Shown here in pieces: positions 1 through 5,574 of a stretch of 13,024 nt of DNA. The first letter of the stretch is position 1. Each line of letters begins with the position of its first letter. The notes beneath the pieces are model-generated. The model had not been told where the DNA came from. It did no database searches and worked only from the letters and a program-made list of their open reading frames with translations. Made by a program: the position numbers and the translations under genes. Source of the DNA: Bacteroidota bacterium (GTDB lineage: Bacteria > Bacteroidota > Ignavibacteria > UBA10030 > UBA8401); the NCBI GenBank assembly GCA_030824295.1, contig JAVBYA010000465.1, positions 1 to 13,024 on the forward strand, given 5' to 3'.

Positions 1-1846
1 TACCGGCGATGTTGATGGTATGCCGGCGGTCGTAGCGCGGCGGGTATGTGACATTGTCCGCCGTGACGTTCGTCCACCCCAGCGTATAGGTCATCAGCAG
101 TTCATACCATTCCTCTTTGTGCCGGAGGAAACCTTCCAATCCGTACGAATACCCGTCCCCTGCCACATAATCCGGATCGGCAAGGGTGGTCTTGTTCCTG
201 TTGTACAGTGAGAGCGACGCATACTTCTTATAGTACGTCTGCAGTGTCATATTCGAAAGGGGCTGATAGCGGTATTCCATGCCGAGCACATAATGGTCGG
301 AGGTCGATGCACGGATGCCGTTCGGAAGGCTCACCCACGATTCGAAGAGTGACACGACATCCTCTTCGTTGTTGAGCGTGATGGCATTCTGCGTGACGCG
401 GCCGTATGACACTTTTGCGAAGAGATCCTCCTGCACGGCATAACTGAGATTGACCCTCGGCTGCACAACACTCATGGAGAACCCGTATTCCTTTGCCAGC
501 GCCGGTGCGACATGTGCGCCGATATCATACTTGAAGCGCTCCTGTGTGTATTCGTACCGGAGCCATGCCGAGAGATCCAACGACCCGCTCTCGAACACCA
601 CCGGGATATTGGCGCTGTTCCTGAGTGTGTTGCGGTACTCCGGAACGCTGAAATCGAAACCGAAGTGATATTGGGACTGGTCGTCCGCATATTTCGTGAA
701 GAACGATTTTATGCCGATCTCCTTGATCTCGGAGGAAGCATCGGAGACGAGTGAGTTATTGGAAATATCCCGTTTCGTAATGAACCGGCTGGAATAGATC
801 ATGGAGTGGAAGTACAATCTGTCCGCCGCCAGACTTGAAACGCTCACTGCGTACGATTCGGAGCGCCATTGGTAGGAGGCATCGGTCTCGGTCTTCCCCA
901 CCACATCGTCTCCGGAGAAGAAATACTCGGCGGTGTACCGCACATTGCTTTCCGATTCAACGGTCAGTTTCCCGAAACCGTCATAGAACGAGAGCGGTAC
1001 GTCGTTCTTCAGGAATGTATTGAAGGCATCCTTGAACATGGAACGCCGGTAATGTCCGATGGCACTGATATTCTTGGTGATAGGACCTTCCAGCTGCAGT
1101 TTGGAGAACATGGAGTTCACCTCCGCTGTACCGCTGAGGCGCATCGTATTCCCGCCGCGTGTGGTCACGTTGATGACCGAGGAGAGACGGTTGCCGAATT
1201 CCGCCGGGAAGGCCCCGGTGAAGACCTCGGTGGAATTGATGAGATCGGGATCGAAGACGGAGAAGACCCCGAACGCATGGAACGGATTGTAGATCTTCAT
1301 GTGGTCGAACAGGATCAGGTTCTGGTCCCCGGAACCGCCCCGGACATAGTATTTGGCGCTGACATCACTGGTGGTGACGATACCCGGAAGGACCTGAACG
1401 GCGCGCAGCAGGTCACCCTGGACCGCCACCGGGATCTTCGCCAATTCCTCCGGGTCCAATACGTGCATACTGGCGCTGACATCCTTCATCTTCCCTGCCC
1501 GTTCCGCATTGATGACCACTTCGGTCATCTGTACATCATCCGGCAATAGTCGGACATTCAAAGTCCTGGAGACACCCGCCGGCAACTGCACGGTGACCAC
1601 TTTCTTCTCGAAACTAAGCGAGGAGAAGATGATATCGTACGTCCCTGCAGTGAGGCCGGCAAGCATGTAGAAACCGTTGGTATTGGTGGTGGTGCCGCGT
1701 GCTGTTCCGGCGATCTGGACGGTGACGAACGAAAGGCGCTCACCGTTGCTGCTGTCTGTGAGCACACCATGGATATCACCCAATTGCGGGAACAGAAGGG
1801 ACGGAAGGAACAGGGTGGTGAACAGAAAAAAACGGGAACTGCGCAC
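1..1846 (-). CDS. TonB-dependent outer-membrane receptor, C-terminus cut by window edge
   Basis: This reads as a TonB-dependent receptor, an outer-membrane beta-barrel that imports a substrate using TonB-ExbBD energy; the substrate cannot be told. About 615 residues are visible with no in-frame stop. Residues 1-22 form a signal peptide (MRSSRFFLF, then a Leu/Phe/Pro-rich stretch). Residues about 24-105 resemble a CarboxypepD_reg-like fold (GDIHGVLTDSSNGE, then TNTNGFYMLAGLTAGTY). The plug follows, with PEELAKIPVA, RAVQVLPGI, YYVRGGSGDQN near residue 169, and EVFTGAFPAEFGNRLSSV; after it come alternating barrel strands. The GTG start at 1846 is chosen because AAAGG lies six bases upstream and the signal peptide begins there. 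The frame stays open upstream to an ATG at 2071, but that extension has no ribosome site and is not signal-like. The missing part is the end of the barrel. No SusD-like partner is visible. The family call is firm; the start is likely. Confidence 0.92.
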   Translation of the reverse strand, partial: MRSSRFFLFTTLFLPSLLFPQLGDIHGVLTDSSNGERLSFVTVQIAGTARGTTTNTNGFYMLAGLTAGTYDIIFSSLSFEKKVVTVQLPAGVSRTLNVRLLPDDVQMTEVVINAERAGKMKDVSASMHVLDPEELAKIPVAVQGDLLRAVQVLPGIVTTSDVSAKYYVRGGSGDQNLILFDHMKIYNPFHAFGVFSVFDPDLINSTEVFTGAFPAEFGNRLSSVINVTTRGGNTMRLSGTAEVNSMFSKLQLEGPITKNISAIGHYRRSMFKDAFNTFLKNDVPLSFYDGFGKLTVESESNVRYTAEYFFSGDDVVGKTETDASYQWRSESYAVSVSSLAADRLYFHSMIYSSRFITKRDISNNSLVSDASSEIKEIGIKSFFTKYADDQSQYHFGFDFSVPEYRNTLRNSANIPVVFESGSLDLSAWLRYEYTQERFKYDIGAHVAPALAKEYGFSMSVVQPRVNLSYAVQEDLFAKVSYGRVTQNAITLNNEEDVVSLFESWVSLPNGIRASTSDHYVLGMEYRYQPLSNMTLQTYYKKYASLSLYNRNKTTLADPDYVAGDGYSYGLEGFLRHKEEWYELLMTYTLGWTNVTADNVTYPPRYDRRHTINIAG

Positions 1847-2193
1847 TGAAGACCTTTGGATGGTGCAATGACGGAGAATTCCCTTAAGTATATCAAATAT
1901 GGAGGAAAGAACAAAGGGATGAAATCGCGGAGGGAAGCAACTCGCAAGTACAACCGGCACGCCGTTCGTTATCTGAAGAAACAACGTGCCGTTGGACCGG
2001 AAACCGGAAAGAGAATCTTGATGATCGTAAAGGCGGACGGGATCTTGAAATGACTCTAACAAAAAAAACATCACTCTGAGCAACGTCCAGACGGTGGTCC
2101 GCTAACAGTATCCTGGTCAATGCGGAATCTGCCGCCTTTTGTTTTGCTGTATGGATCGGGAAGGGGCATTCCACAGCAGCGCTGTATTCACGA
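1847..2193. other. Intergenic region, no convincing gene
   Basis: This 347-base gap lies between the end of the Rrf2 gene and the start of the receptor gene, both on the minus strand. It probably holds the receptor's promoter and leader, but I see no clear sigma70 or Bacteroidota-type (TTTG / TAnnTTTG) pair with proper spacing. On the minus strand a weak seven-pair hairpin with three G-T wobbles (2071-2086) precedes a run of eight T (2061-2068). It could end the upstream Rrf2 transcript, but the stem is poor. On the plus strand GCGG/CCGC around 2122-2136 is followed by a T-rich tract, with no gene to terminate. Confidence 0.5.
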
Positions 2194-2586
2194 TCAACGA
2201 TAGGAGGATAAGGGACGGTCCAGTTGTTCTGTGATCTCGGACGATATCCCCTTCCACCAGCCGTGGAGCGGGCACGGGTTGGTATCGGAACAATCGGATT
2301 GTCCGAGGATGCATTGCCGGTGGACGGGAACACCGTCCATGATCATAATGACATCACTCAAACTGAGTTTGTCCGGAGATTTTGCCAATGCATATCCCCC
2401 TTTCGAACCCGGGAAGGAATGCAGGAACCCTGCCCGGTGCAATTCCTGCAGGATCTTGCCGGTGAACGCGCGGGGGATCTTCAATTCCGAAGCGAGTGTG
2501 GAGACAGAGACGGCTTCCCCTTTCCGCACGAGATAAATGACCGACCGGATGGCATATTCACATTTTCGACTGAACAGCAATGACAT
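2194..2586 (-). CDS. Rrf2-family [Fe-S] transcriptional regulator (IscR/NsrR-like)
   Basis: This is a 130-residue Rrf2-family DNA-binding regulator. The N-terminal winged helix (about 1-70) is typical: FSRKCEYAIRSVIYL, then SVSTLASELKIPRAFTGKIL, then LHRAGFLHSFPGSKGGYAL. The cluster-binding segment has C92, C99, C105 and H108 (spacing C-X6-C-X5-C-P-L-H). In IscR the ligands are C92, C98, C104 and H107, so the fold very likely holds an Fe-S cluster and senses redox state, iron or nitric oxide. The ATG at 2586 is preferred to an upstream in-frame start at 2643, because AAGGAG lies just before it and the family starts at this point. It is the last gene of a same-strand cluster with a globin-like gene, 34 bases after the 42-aa membrane miniprotein. 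Autoregulation of the cluster is a reasonable inference. The exact ligand type (IscR, NsrR or other) cannot be decided. Confidence 0.93.
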   Translation of the reverse strand: MSLLFSRKCEYAIRSVIYLVRKGEAVSVSTLASELKIPRAFTGKILQELHRAGFLHSFPGSKGGYALAKSPDKLSLSDVIMIMDGVPVHRQCILGQSDCSDTNPCPLHGWWKGISSEITEQLDRPLSSYR

Positions 2587-2620
2587 AGGACTCCTTGATG
2601 GGTGAAGCGTGCGGGGGCTT

Positions 2621-2749
2621 TCAGGAAACGAACAGTGACACAACGGAAGTCCAGAGCTCCACGACCATTCCCTGCAGCAGGCAGAGCCAGAGCGCTTGTG
2701 CTGAGATCAAGAGCGATACAAAGAACAGATCGAAGGTCTTCTCAGACAT
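2621..2749 (-). CDS. 42-aa hydrophobic membrane miniprotein
   Basis: This small reading frame fills most of the gap between the globin-like gene and the Rrf2 gene. It starts with ATG at 2749 after a good ribosome site (AAAGAGGTGATCGT then ATG) and ends with TGA at 2621. The 42 residues begin MSEKTFDLFFVSLLISAQAL and continue with a Trp/Leu/Cys/Val-rich stretch, so residues about 7-40 are one long hydrophobic span broken by Gln26, Gly27 and Glu31. It is likely a single-pass or hairpin inner-membrane peptide. Spacing to both neighbours is short (26 and 34 bases), which fits one operon. I do not recognise a family. It could be a membrane anchor or small partner of the globin-like protein; that is inference. 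Codon use is like that of its neighbours. Confidence 0.7.
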   Translation of the reverse strand: MSEKTFDLFFVSLLISAQALWLCLLQGMVVELWTSVVSLFVS

Positions 2750-2775
2750 ACGATCACCTCTTTGGAAAGAAAGCA

Positions 2776-3198
2776 TCATACATAGTCATAGACGATCACA
2801 TCATACACTTGGCGGAACATCGTGCTCCATGCCGTTGACAGTTCAATGGTCCACTTGTCAACAAGCATCGTACTCATCGCATAGTTCATTGTCTTACCGA
2901 ATATCAGGAACAAACCGATCGGAACACCGTTACCGAAATATCTCCGCCCCAATTGACGGATCTGTTCCTTGGTCTCCGGGGCGTGCAGATCGTGCGTCAC
3001 CAGGAATTCCATCATCATCATCAGTTGAGCACGCTGCTGCGTCCTATCGCTGGGGAAGAGACCGGCGGACTCCGGCTCGATCTCGAACAGTAAACTGTAG
3101 AAGGTCACCGCCAATTCCTCGGCACGCGGTGCGATCTCGAACTGCCAGCTGTTGCGGACCAGATCTGTAGAGCGATCGATATCAGGAAATCCTACCAT
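2776..3198 (-). CDS. Globin-fold protein lacking the proximal haem histidine
   Basis: This 140-residue protein is a single-domain globin of the flavohaemoglobin/M-type class. It shows LVRNSWQFEIAPRAEELA (helix A-B), FYSLLFEIEP (Tyr34 at B10), LFPSD (Phe48 at CD1), QQRAQLMM (Gln55 at E7), then IRQLGRRYFGNGVPIG and a helix G-H region with TAW. In the family the LGRRH motif gives the F8 histidine that ligates haem iron. Here that residue is Tyr87 (codon TAT, one transition from CAT). Compared from memory with E. coli Hmp, the E7-to-F8 distance is identical, so the alignment is ungapped there. Hmp Tyr95 aligns with Phe97, and Glu135 falls near Tyr139. Either haem is Tyr-ligated or haem is lost. 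The ribosome site AAAGGAG lies in the 11-base gap after the upstream gene. A gas or redox role with the adjacent Rrf2 regulator is inferred. Confidence 0.88.
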   Translation of the reverse strand: MVGFPDIDRSTDLVRNSWQFEIAPRAEELAVTFYSLLFEIEPESAGLFPSDRTQQRAQLMMMMEFLVTHDLHAPETKEQIRQLGRRYFGNGVPIGLFLIFGKTMNYAMSTMLVDKWTIELSTAWSTMFRQVYDVIVYDYV

Positions 3199-3209
3199 GG
3201 CCCTCTCCT

Positions 3210-3458
3210 TTAACGGATTGCGATACTGATACTTTTCATCAACTGGATCAACCAGTAGAATGCGACACTCACACCGGCGCTCAGACCAATCGCCACAAGA
3301 TAATCTCCTACACCTATGCGGAAACCAGCATGAGCAGTGACGGCTGCCGTGGTCCGTGCGGACCGATCCCGGACCGGGACGGTTGCGCGAGCGAAGAAGT
3401 AGCCCCTTGCCGTTCTGTTCCGCTGTTCACGCAGTTTCTCCATCCTTATCCGCATCAT
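3210..3458 (-). CDS. 82-aa Arg-rich single-pass membrane protein, unknown
   Basis: This is the first gene of the globin/Rrf2 cluster. I do not recognise a family. The 82 residues have a basic N-terminal half (MMRIRMEKLREQRNRTARG, many Arg up to residue 35). A Thr/Ala-rich linker follows, then one membrane helix at about 52-74 (DYLVAIGLSAGVSVAFYWLI) with a short tail ending in Arg. By the positive-inside rule the N-terminal part is probably cytoplasmic. The start at 3458 is chosen because AGGGAG sits six bases upstream. The frame is open to a GTG at 3659, but that stretch is rich in AGA, AGT, ATA and CGA codons and reads as non-coding. The stop lies 11 bases before the globin start, so the two are surely co-transcribed. 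It may bring the globin-like protein to the membrane; this is a guess from context. Confidence 0.72.
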   Translation of the reverse strand: MMRIRMEKLREQRNRTARGYFFARATVPVRDRSARTTAAVTAHAGFRIGVGDYLVAIGLSAGVSVAFYWLIQLMKSISIAIR

Positions 3459-3478
3459 TCTCGTCTCCCTCTCATTCG

Positions 3479-3491
3479 CACCCTGAGGGTG
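3479..3491. promoter_or_regulatory. 13-base palindrome, candidate operator
   Basis: CACCCTGAGGGTG has perfect six-base arms around one central base. It lies about 20 bases before the start of the first gene of the globin/Rrf2 cluster, just upstream of its ribosome site. It could be an operator for the cluster's own Rrf2 regulator or an RNA hairpin in the leader. It does not match the IscR or NsrR consensus sites that I know, so the assignment is inference. Confidence 0.3.
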
Positions 3492-3866
3492 GGTAGTGAG
3501 ATACTCTGTACCGAAGATCGTTTGCGCGGCATTCGGACGAAATTCCAACCGACTTGGCACTGATCGGCGATCGGCAGAAACGTCAACCGAAGTTCTTTGA
3601 CTATGTCTATCCCATGAGCCGCTTATTCCATTGAGAATCATCGCTTCCATTGCTACCACTCCGTTCCTTTGACAGTAATAATCCTTTATTCATTTCGTGC
3701 CATTCACCGATCGTCTCCGAACCGGCAGCGGCCAAACATATTGCAGGTCCATCCAACACCGGGGTATATTGCACAGTGTGTGCCATGTTTTTCAAAATGA
3801 AAACACCGTTTTTCACTTAGTAAATTGAGACAAATTAGTTCCAGAACCATGCGGGAATAATTTGAT

Positions 3867-3894
3867 TTGACTTAAATTGAGAATTGTGTATCAT
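3867..3894 (+). promoter_or_regulatory. Candidate sigma70-type promoter for the response regulator gene
   Basis: TTGACT (3867-3872) and TATCAT (3889-3894) are separated by 16 bases and lie about 32 bases before the ATG of the response regulator. This fits the classical -35/-10 pattern and would give a leader of about 25 bases. If the host uses the Bacteroidota-type primary sigma factor (TTTG / TAnnTTTG) this pattern is less diagnostic; nearby TTTG elements exist but do not form a clean pair. Confidence 0.45.
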
Positions 3895-3902
3895 TTTGAT
3901 AC
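3888..3902. promoter_or_regulatory. Palindrome overlapping the -10 region, candidate operator
   Basis: GTATCA-TTT-TGATAC is a perfect inverted repeat with six-base arms. It covers the candidate -10 hexamer and the expected transcription start of the response regulator gene. A protein bound here would block the promoter. The cognate regulator is unknown. Confidence 0.4.
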
Positions 3903-3926
3903 TATTGAAATATTTCGGAGAATCGA

Positions 3927-5303
3927 ATGACCAAAATAGCCATCGTCGATGATGACCCTATCTCTTCGCAGATCGTCTCAAAATTTCTGATCGCAACGCT
4001 TGATTGTGATGTGAAACTCTTCGGAGACGGTGAAGAATTCCTTCGGCAGCTGCCGAACCTGCCCGCATTGGACGTACTGCTGCTCGACATCATCCTTCCG
4101 GGAATGGACGGTATTGAATTGCTGAAACTGCTTCCCTCCACCCTTCCGGATCCTCCGCCGGTGATCATGCTTTCCGGACAGGATAAGGTCGACACTGCCG
4201 TTGAAGCGCTCAGGAACGGCGCAAAGGATTATATGGTCAAGCCGTTCGACCTGGTGCGATTGGAGAAAGCGGTACGGAACATCGTAGAGATGAACAGTTT
4301 GAAGGCGGAAGTGAAGGAGCTCCGCCATCAGATCAAGAAGGAGATATACTATTCGGACATCATTGCCAGCAGTAATGAAATGCGTGAGGTGTTCAATTTC
4401 ATCACCAAAGTGAAGGATGCGAATGTTCCGGTGATGATCCTCGGCGAGAGCGGTACCGGGAAGGAACTGGTGGCGCAGGCGATCCATCATTACGGCAACC
4501 GTTCCCAGCGGCCGTTCATTGCCGTGAACTGCGCTGCCATACCGAACGATCTGCTGGAGAGTGAATTGTTCGGTCATGAACGGGGGGCATTCACCGGAGC
4601 GGTGGAGCGCAAGGAAGGGAAATTCGAACTGGCGGACGGAGGAACGCTGTTCCTGGACGAGATCGCGGAAATGGATATCGCGATGCAGTCCAAACTGTTG
4701 CGGGTACTGCAATCCAAACTATTGGAACGGGTGGGCGGGAAGGAATCCATCCCGGTCGATGTCCGGATCATCTCTGCCACCAATGCGAACATCAGCGAAG
4801 CAACGACGGCCAAACGGTTCCGTCCGGACCTCTATTACAGACTCTCTACCTTTCCGATCGTGCTGCCTCCGCTGCGAAAACGGAAATCGGATATCGTCCT
4901 TCTGGCGGACCACTTCCTGAAGAAATACTCGGCGGAATACGGGAAGACCGGTACGGAGTTCGACAAAGGGGTGATGCGGGCATTCAGCGAGTACACCTGG
5001 CCCGGGAATGTGCGGGAGCTGGAGAACATCGTGCAGCGCGCGATCATCATGAGCGAAGGGAATGTGATCCGGCTGACGGACATCCCGAATCTGAGTCCCG
5101 TTCCGCTCTCCCAAATGGATTCGCTCGAACCGTTCCTGGAATCATTGAGTGAAGTGCCGACGCTGGAACAGATGAACGAACTGATCATCAAGCAGGCATT
5201 GAAACGGGAGCGAGGGAATATCAGCACTGTTGCCCGAAAGCTGAACATCGGACGGGCGACGCTGTATCGTATGATCAAACGATTCCGGCTGAACGAGGAG
5301 TAG
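3927..5303 (+). CDS. NtrC-family sigma54-dependent response regulator
   Basis: This 458-residue protein has the full three-domain layout of an NtrC-type activator. Residues 1-120 form a receiver with the acidic cluster D8-D10, phospho-acceptor D54, S83 and K105 (VKPF). A short helical linker (about 120-140) leads to the AAA+ domain at about 145-380. This has Walker A GESGTGKE at 173-180, the sigma54-contacting GAFTGA loop at 220-225, Walker B LFLDE with D244-E245, and the FRPDLYYRL sensor segment. The last 45 residues form a Fis-type helix-turn-helix (ISTVARKLNIGRATLYRMIK). It should bind upstream sites and remodel the sigma54 holoenzyme when phosphorylated. The start is fixed by GGAG eight bases before the ATG. 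No histidine kinase is adjacent, so it is an orphan in this window. The gene ends 17 bases from a convergent small gene with no obvious terminator between them. Confidence 0.97.
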   Translation: MTKIAIVDDDPISSQIVSKFLIATLDCDVKLFGDGEEFLRQLPNLPALDVLLLDIILPGMDGIELLKLLPSTLPDPPPVIMLSGQDKVDTAVEALRNGAKDYMVKPFDLVRLEKAVRNIVEMNSLKAEVKELRHQIKKEIYYSDIIASSNEMREVFNFITKVKDANVPVMILGESGTGKELVAQAIHHYGNRSQRPFIAVNCAAIPNDLLESELFGHERGAFTGAVERKEGKFELADGGTLFLDEIAEMDIAMQSKLLRVLQSKLLERVGGKESIPVDVRIISATNANISEATTAKRFRPDLYYRLSTFPIVLPPLRKRKSDIVLLADHFLKKYSAEYGKTGTEFDKGVMRAFSEYTWPGNVRELENIVQRAIIMSEGNVIRLTDIPNLSPVPLSQMDSLEPFLESLSEVPTLEQMNELIIKQALKRERGNISTVARKLNIGRATLYRMIKRFRLNEE

Positions 5304-5320
5304 TGTCCCGGTACGGAGCG

Positions 5321-5485
5321 TCAGACCGTCGGTTCGGTGACGGACTTCGCTTCGTAGACCACGGCTTCACGGGTGCACCAAGCGAGGAAGGTGAGCCGGG
5401 TGACCTCTGTTTTGGAGAGTCCATACGGATAGGATGCTTCGAAATTCTTCATGACGTGGTCCAGGAATCCTGCGAATGTGTTCAT
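5321..5485 (-). CDS. 54-aa hypothetical protein at the end of the kinase operon
   Basis: I do not recognise a family. The frame begins with ATG at 5485, seven bases after GAAGGG, and ends with TGA at 5321. The protein reads MNTFAGFLDHVMKNFEASYP, then YGLSKTEVTRLTFLAWCT and an Ala/Val/Glu-rich tail. Two helices, one at about 3-16 and one at about 24-47, are likely, with no signal peptide or membrane span. Codon use (GTC, ACC, CTC, CCG, GAA) matches the neighbouring genes, whereas the plus-strand frame over the same bases does not. It lies 89 bases after the phosphoesterase gene on the same strand and may be the last gene of that operon, or may have its own promoter in that gap. The adjacent response regulator converges on it. 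Confidence 0.6.
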   Translation of the reverse strand: MNTFAGFLDHVMKNFEASYPYGLSKTEVTRLTFLAWCTREAVVYEAKSVTEPTV

Positions 5486-5519
5486 GGTCAACCCTTCGAG
5501 CCAACGAGCGTAAGGAGCA

Positions 5520-5535
5520 ATGGTACCTATACCAT
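5520..5535. promoter_or_regulatory. Inverted repeat upstream of the 54-aa gene
   Basis: ATGGTA-CCTA-TACCAT has perfect six-base arms around four bases. It lies in the 89-base gap between the phosphoesterase stop and the start of the 54-aa gene, about 35 bases before that start. It could be an operator or a small processing or attenuating hairpin. There is no T-run, so it is not a standard terminator. Confidence 0.3.
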
Positions 5536-5574
5536 GATAACGAATTCCCCTGCCGTATCCTACGAGTGCCCCGT

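Larger units (their letters stand above)
3459..3926. other. Divergent regulatory region
   Basis: This 468-base region lies between the minus-strand globin/Rrf2 cluster and the plus-strand response regulator. The right third (about 3785-3926) is strongly AT-rich compared with the rest of the window. It holds a promoter-like element with an overlapping palindrome before the response regulator, and two copies of TAAATTGAGA (3821-3830 and 3873-3882), 52 bases apart. Next to the minus-strand cluster there is a 13-base palindrome. Short frames in the middle lack good codon use and I do not call them genes. No clear promoter was found for the minus-strand cluster. Confidence 0.6.

Noticed and set aside
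869..1549. Long plus-strand open frame of 226 codons
   Set aside because: It is antisense to the TonB-dependent receptor, whose minus-strand frame has clear plug motifs; the plus-strand product has no recognisable feature.
1856..2053. Lys/Arg-rich 65-codon frame on the plus strand
   Set aside because: It has a low-complexity basic product, lies partly over the receptor's leader and has no related neighbour, so it is likely chance.
1847..2071. In-frame upstream extension of the receptor to ATG at 2071
   Set aside because: There is no ribosome site before that ATG and the extension is not signal-like, whereas the GTG at 1846 starts directly at a signal peptide.
3554..3572. Possible sigma54 promoter (TTGGCAC then GGC) before the response regulator
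   Set aside because: The GG-to-GC distance is one base too short for the strict -24/-12 spacing and the -12 element does not match TTGC.
3459..3659. In-frame upstream extension of the 82-aa protein to GTG at 3659
   Set aside because: Codon use is poor (many AGA, AGT, ATA, CGA), and a better ribosome site lies before 3458.
3731..3752. Possible sigma54 promoter (GGCC ... TTGCA)
   Set aside because: The spacing between GG and GC is one base too long and the -24 half matches poorly.
3607..3816. Minus-strand frame of up to 69 codons in the divergent region
   Set aside because: The start is GTG without a good ribosome site, the codons are atypical and no domain is visible; more likely it is leader or regulatory DNA.
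5326..5343. Inverted repeat CCGTC/GACGG between the convergent genes
   Set aside because: The five-base stem lies largely within the 54-aa gene and no T-run follows on either strand, so it is not a supported terminator.
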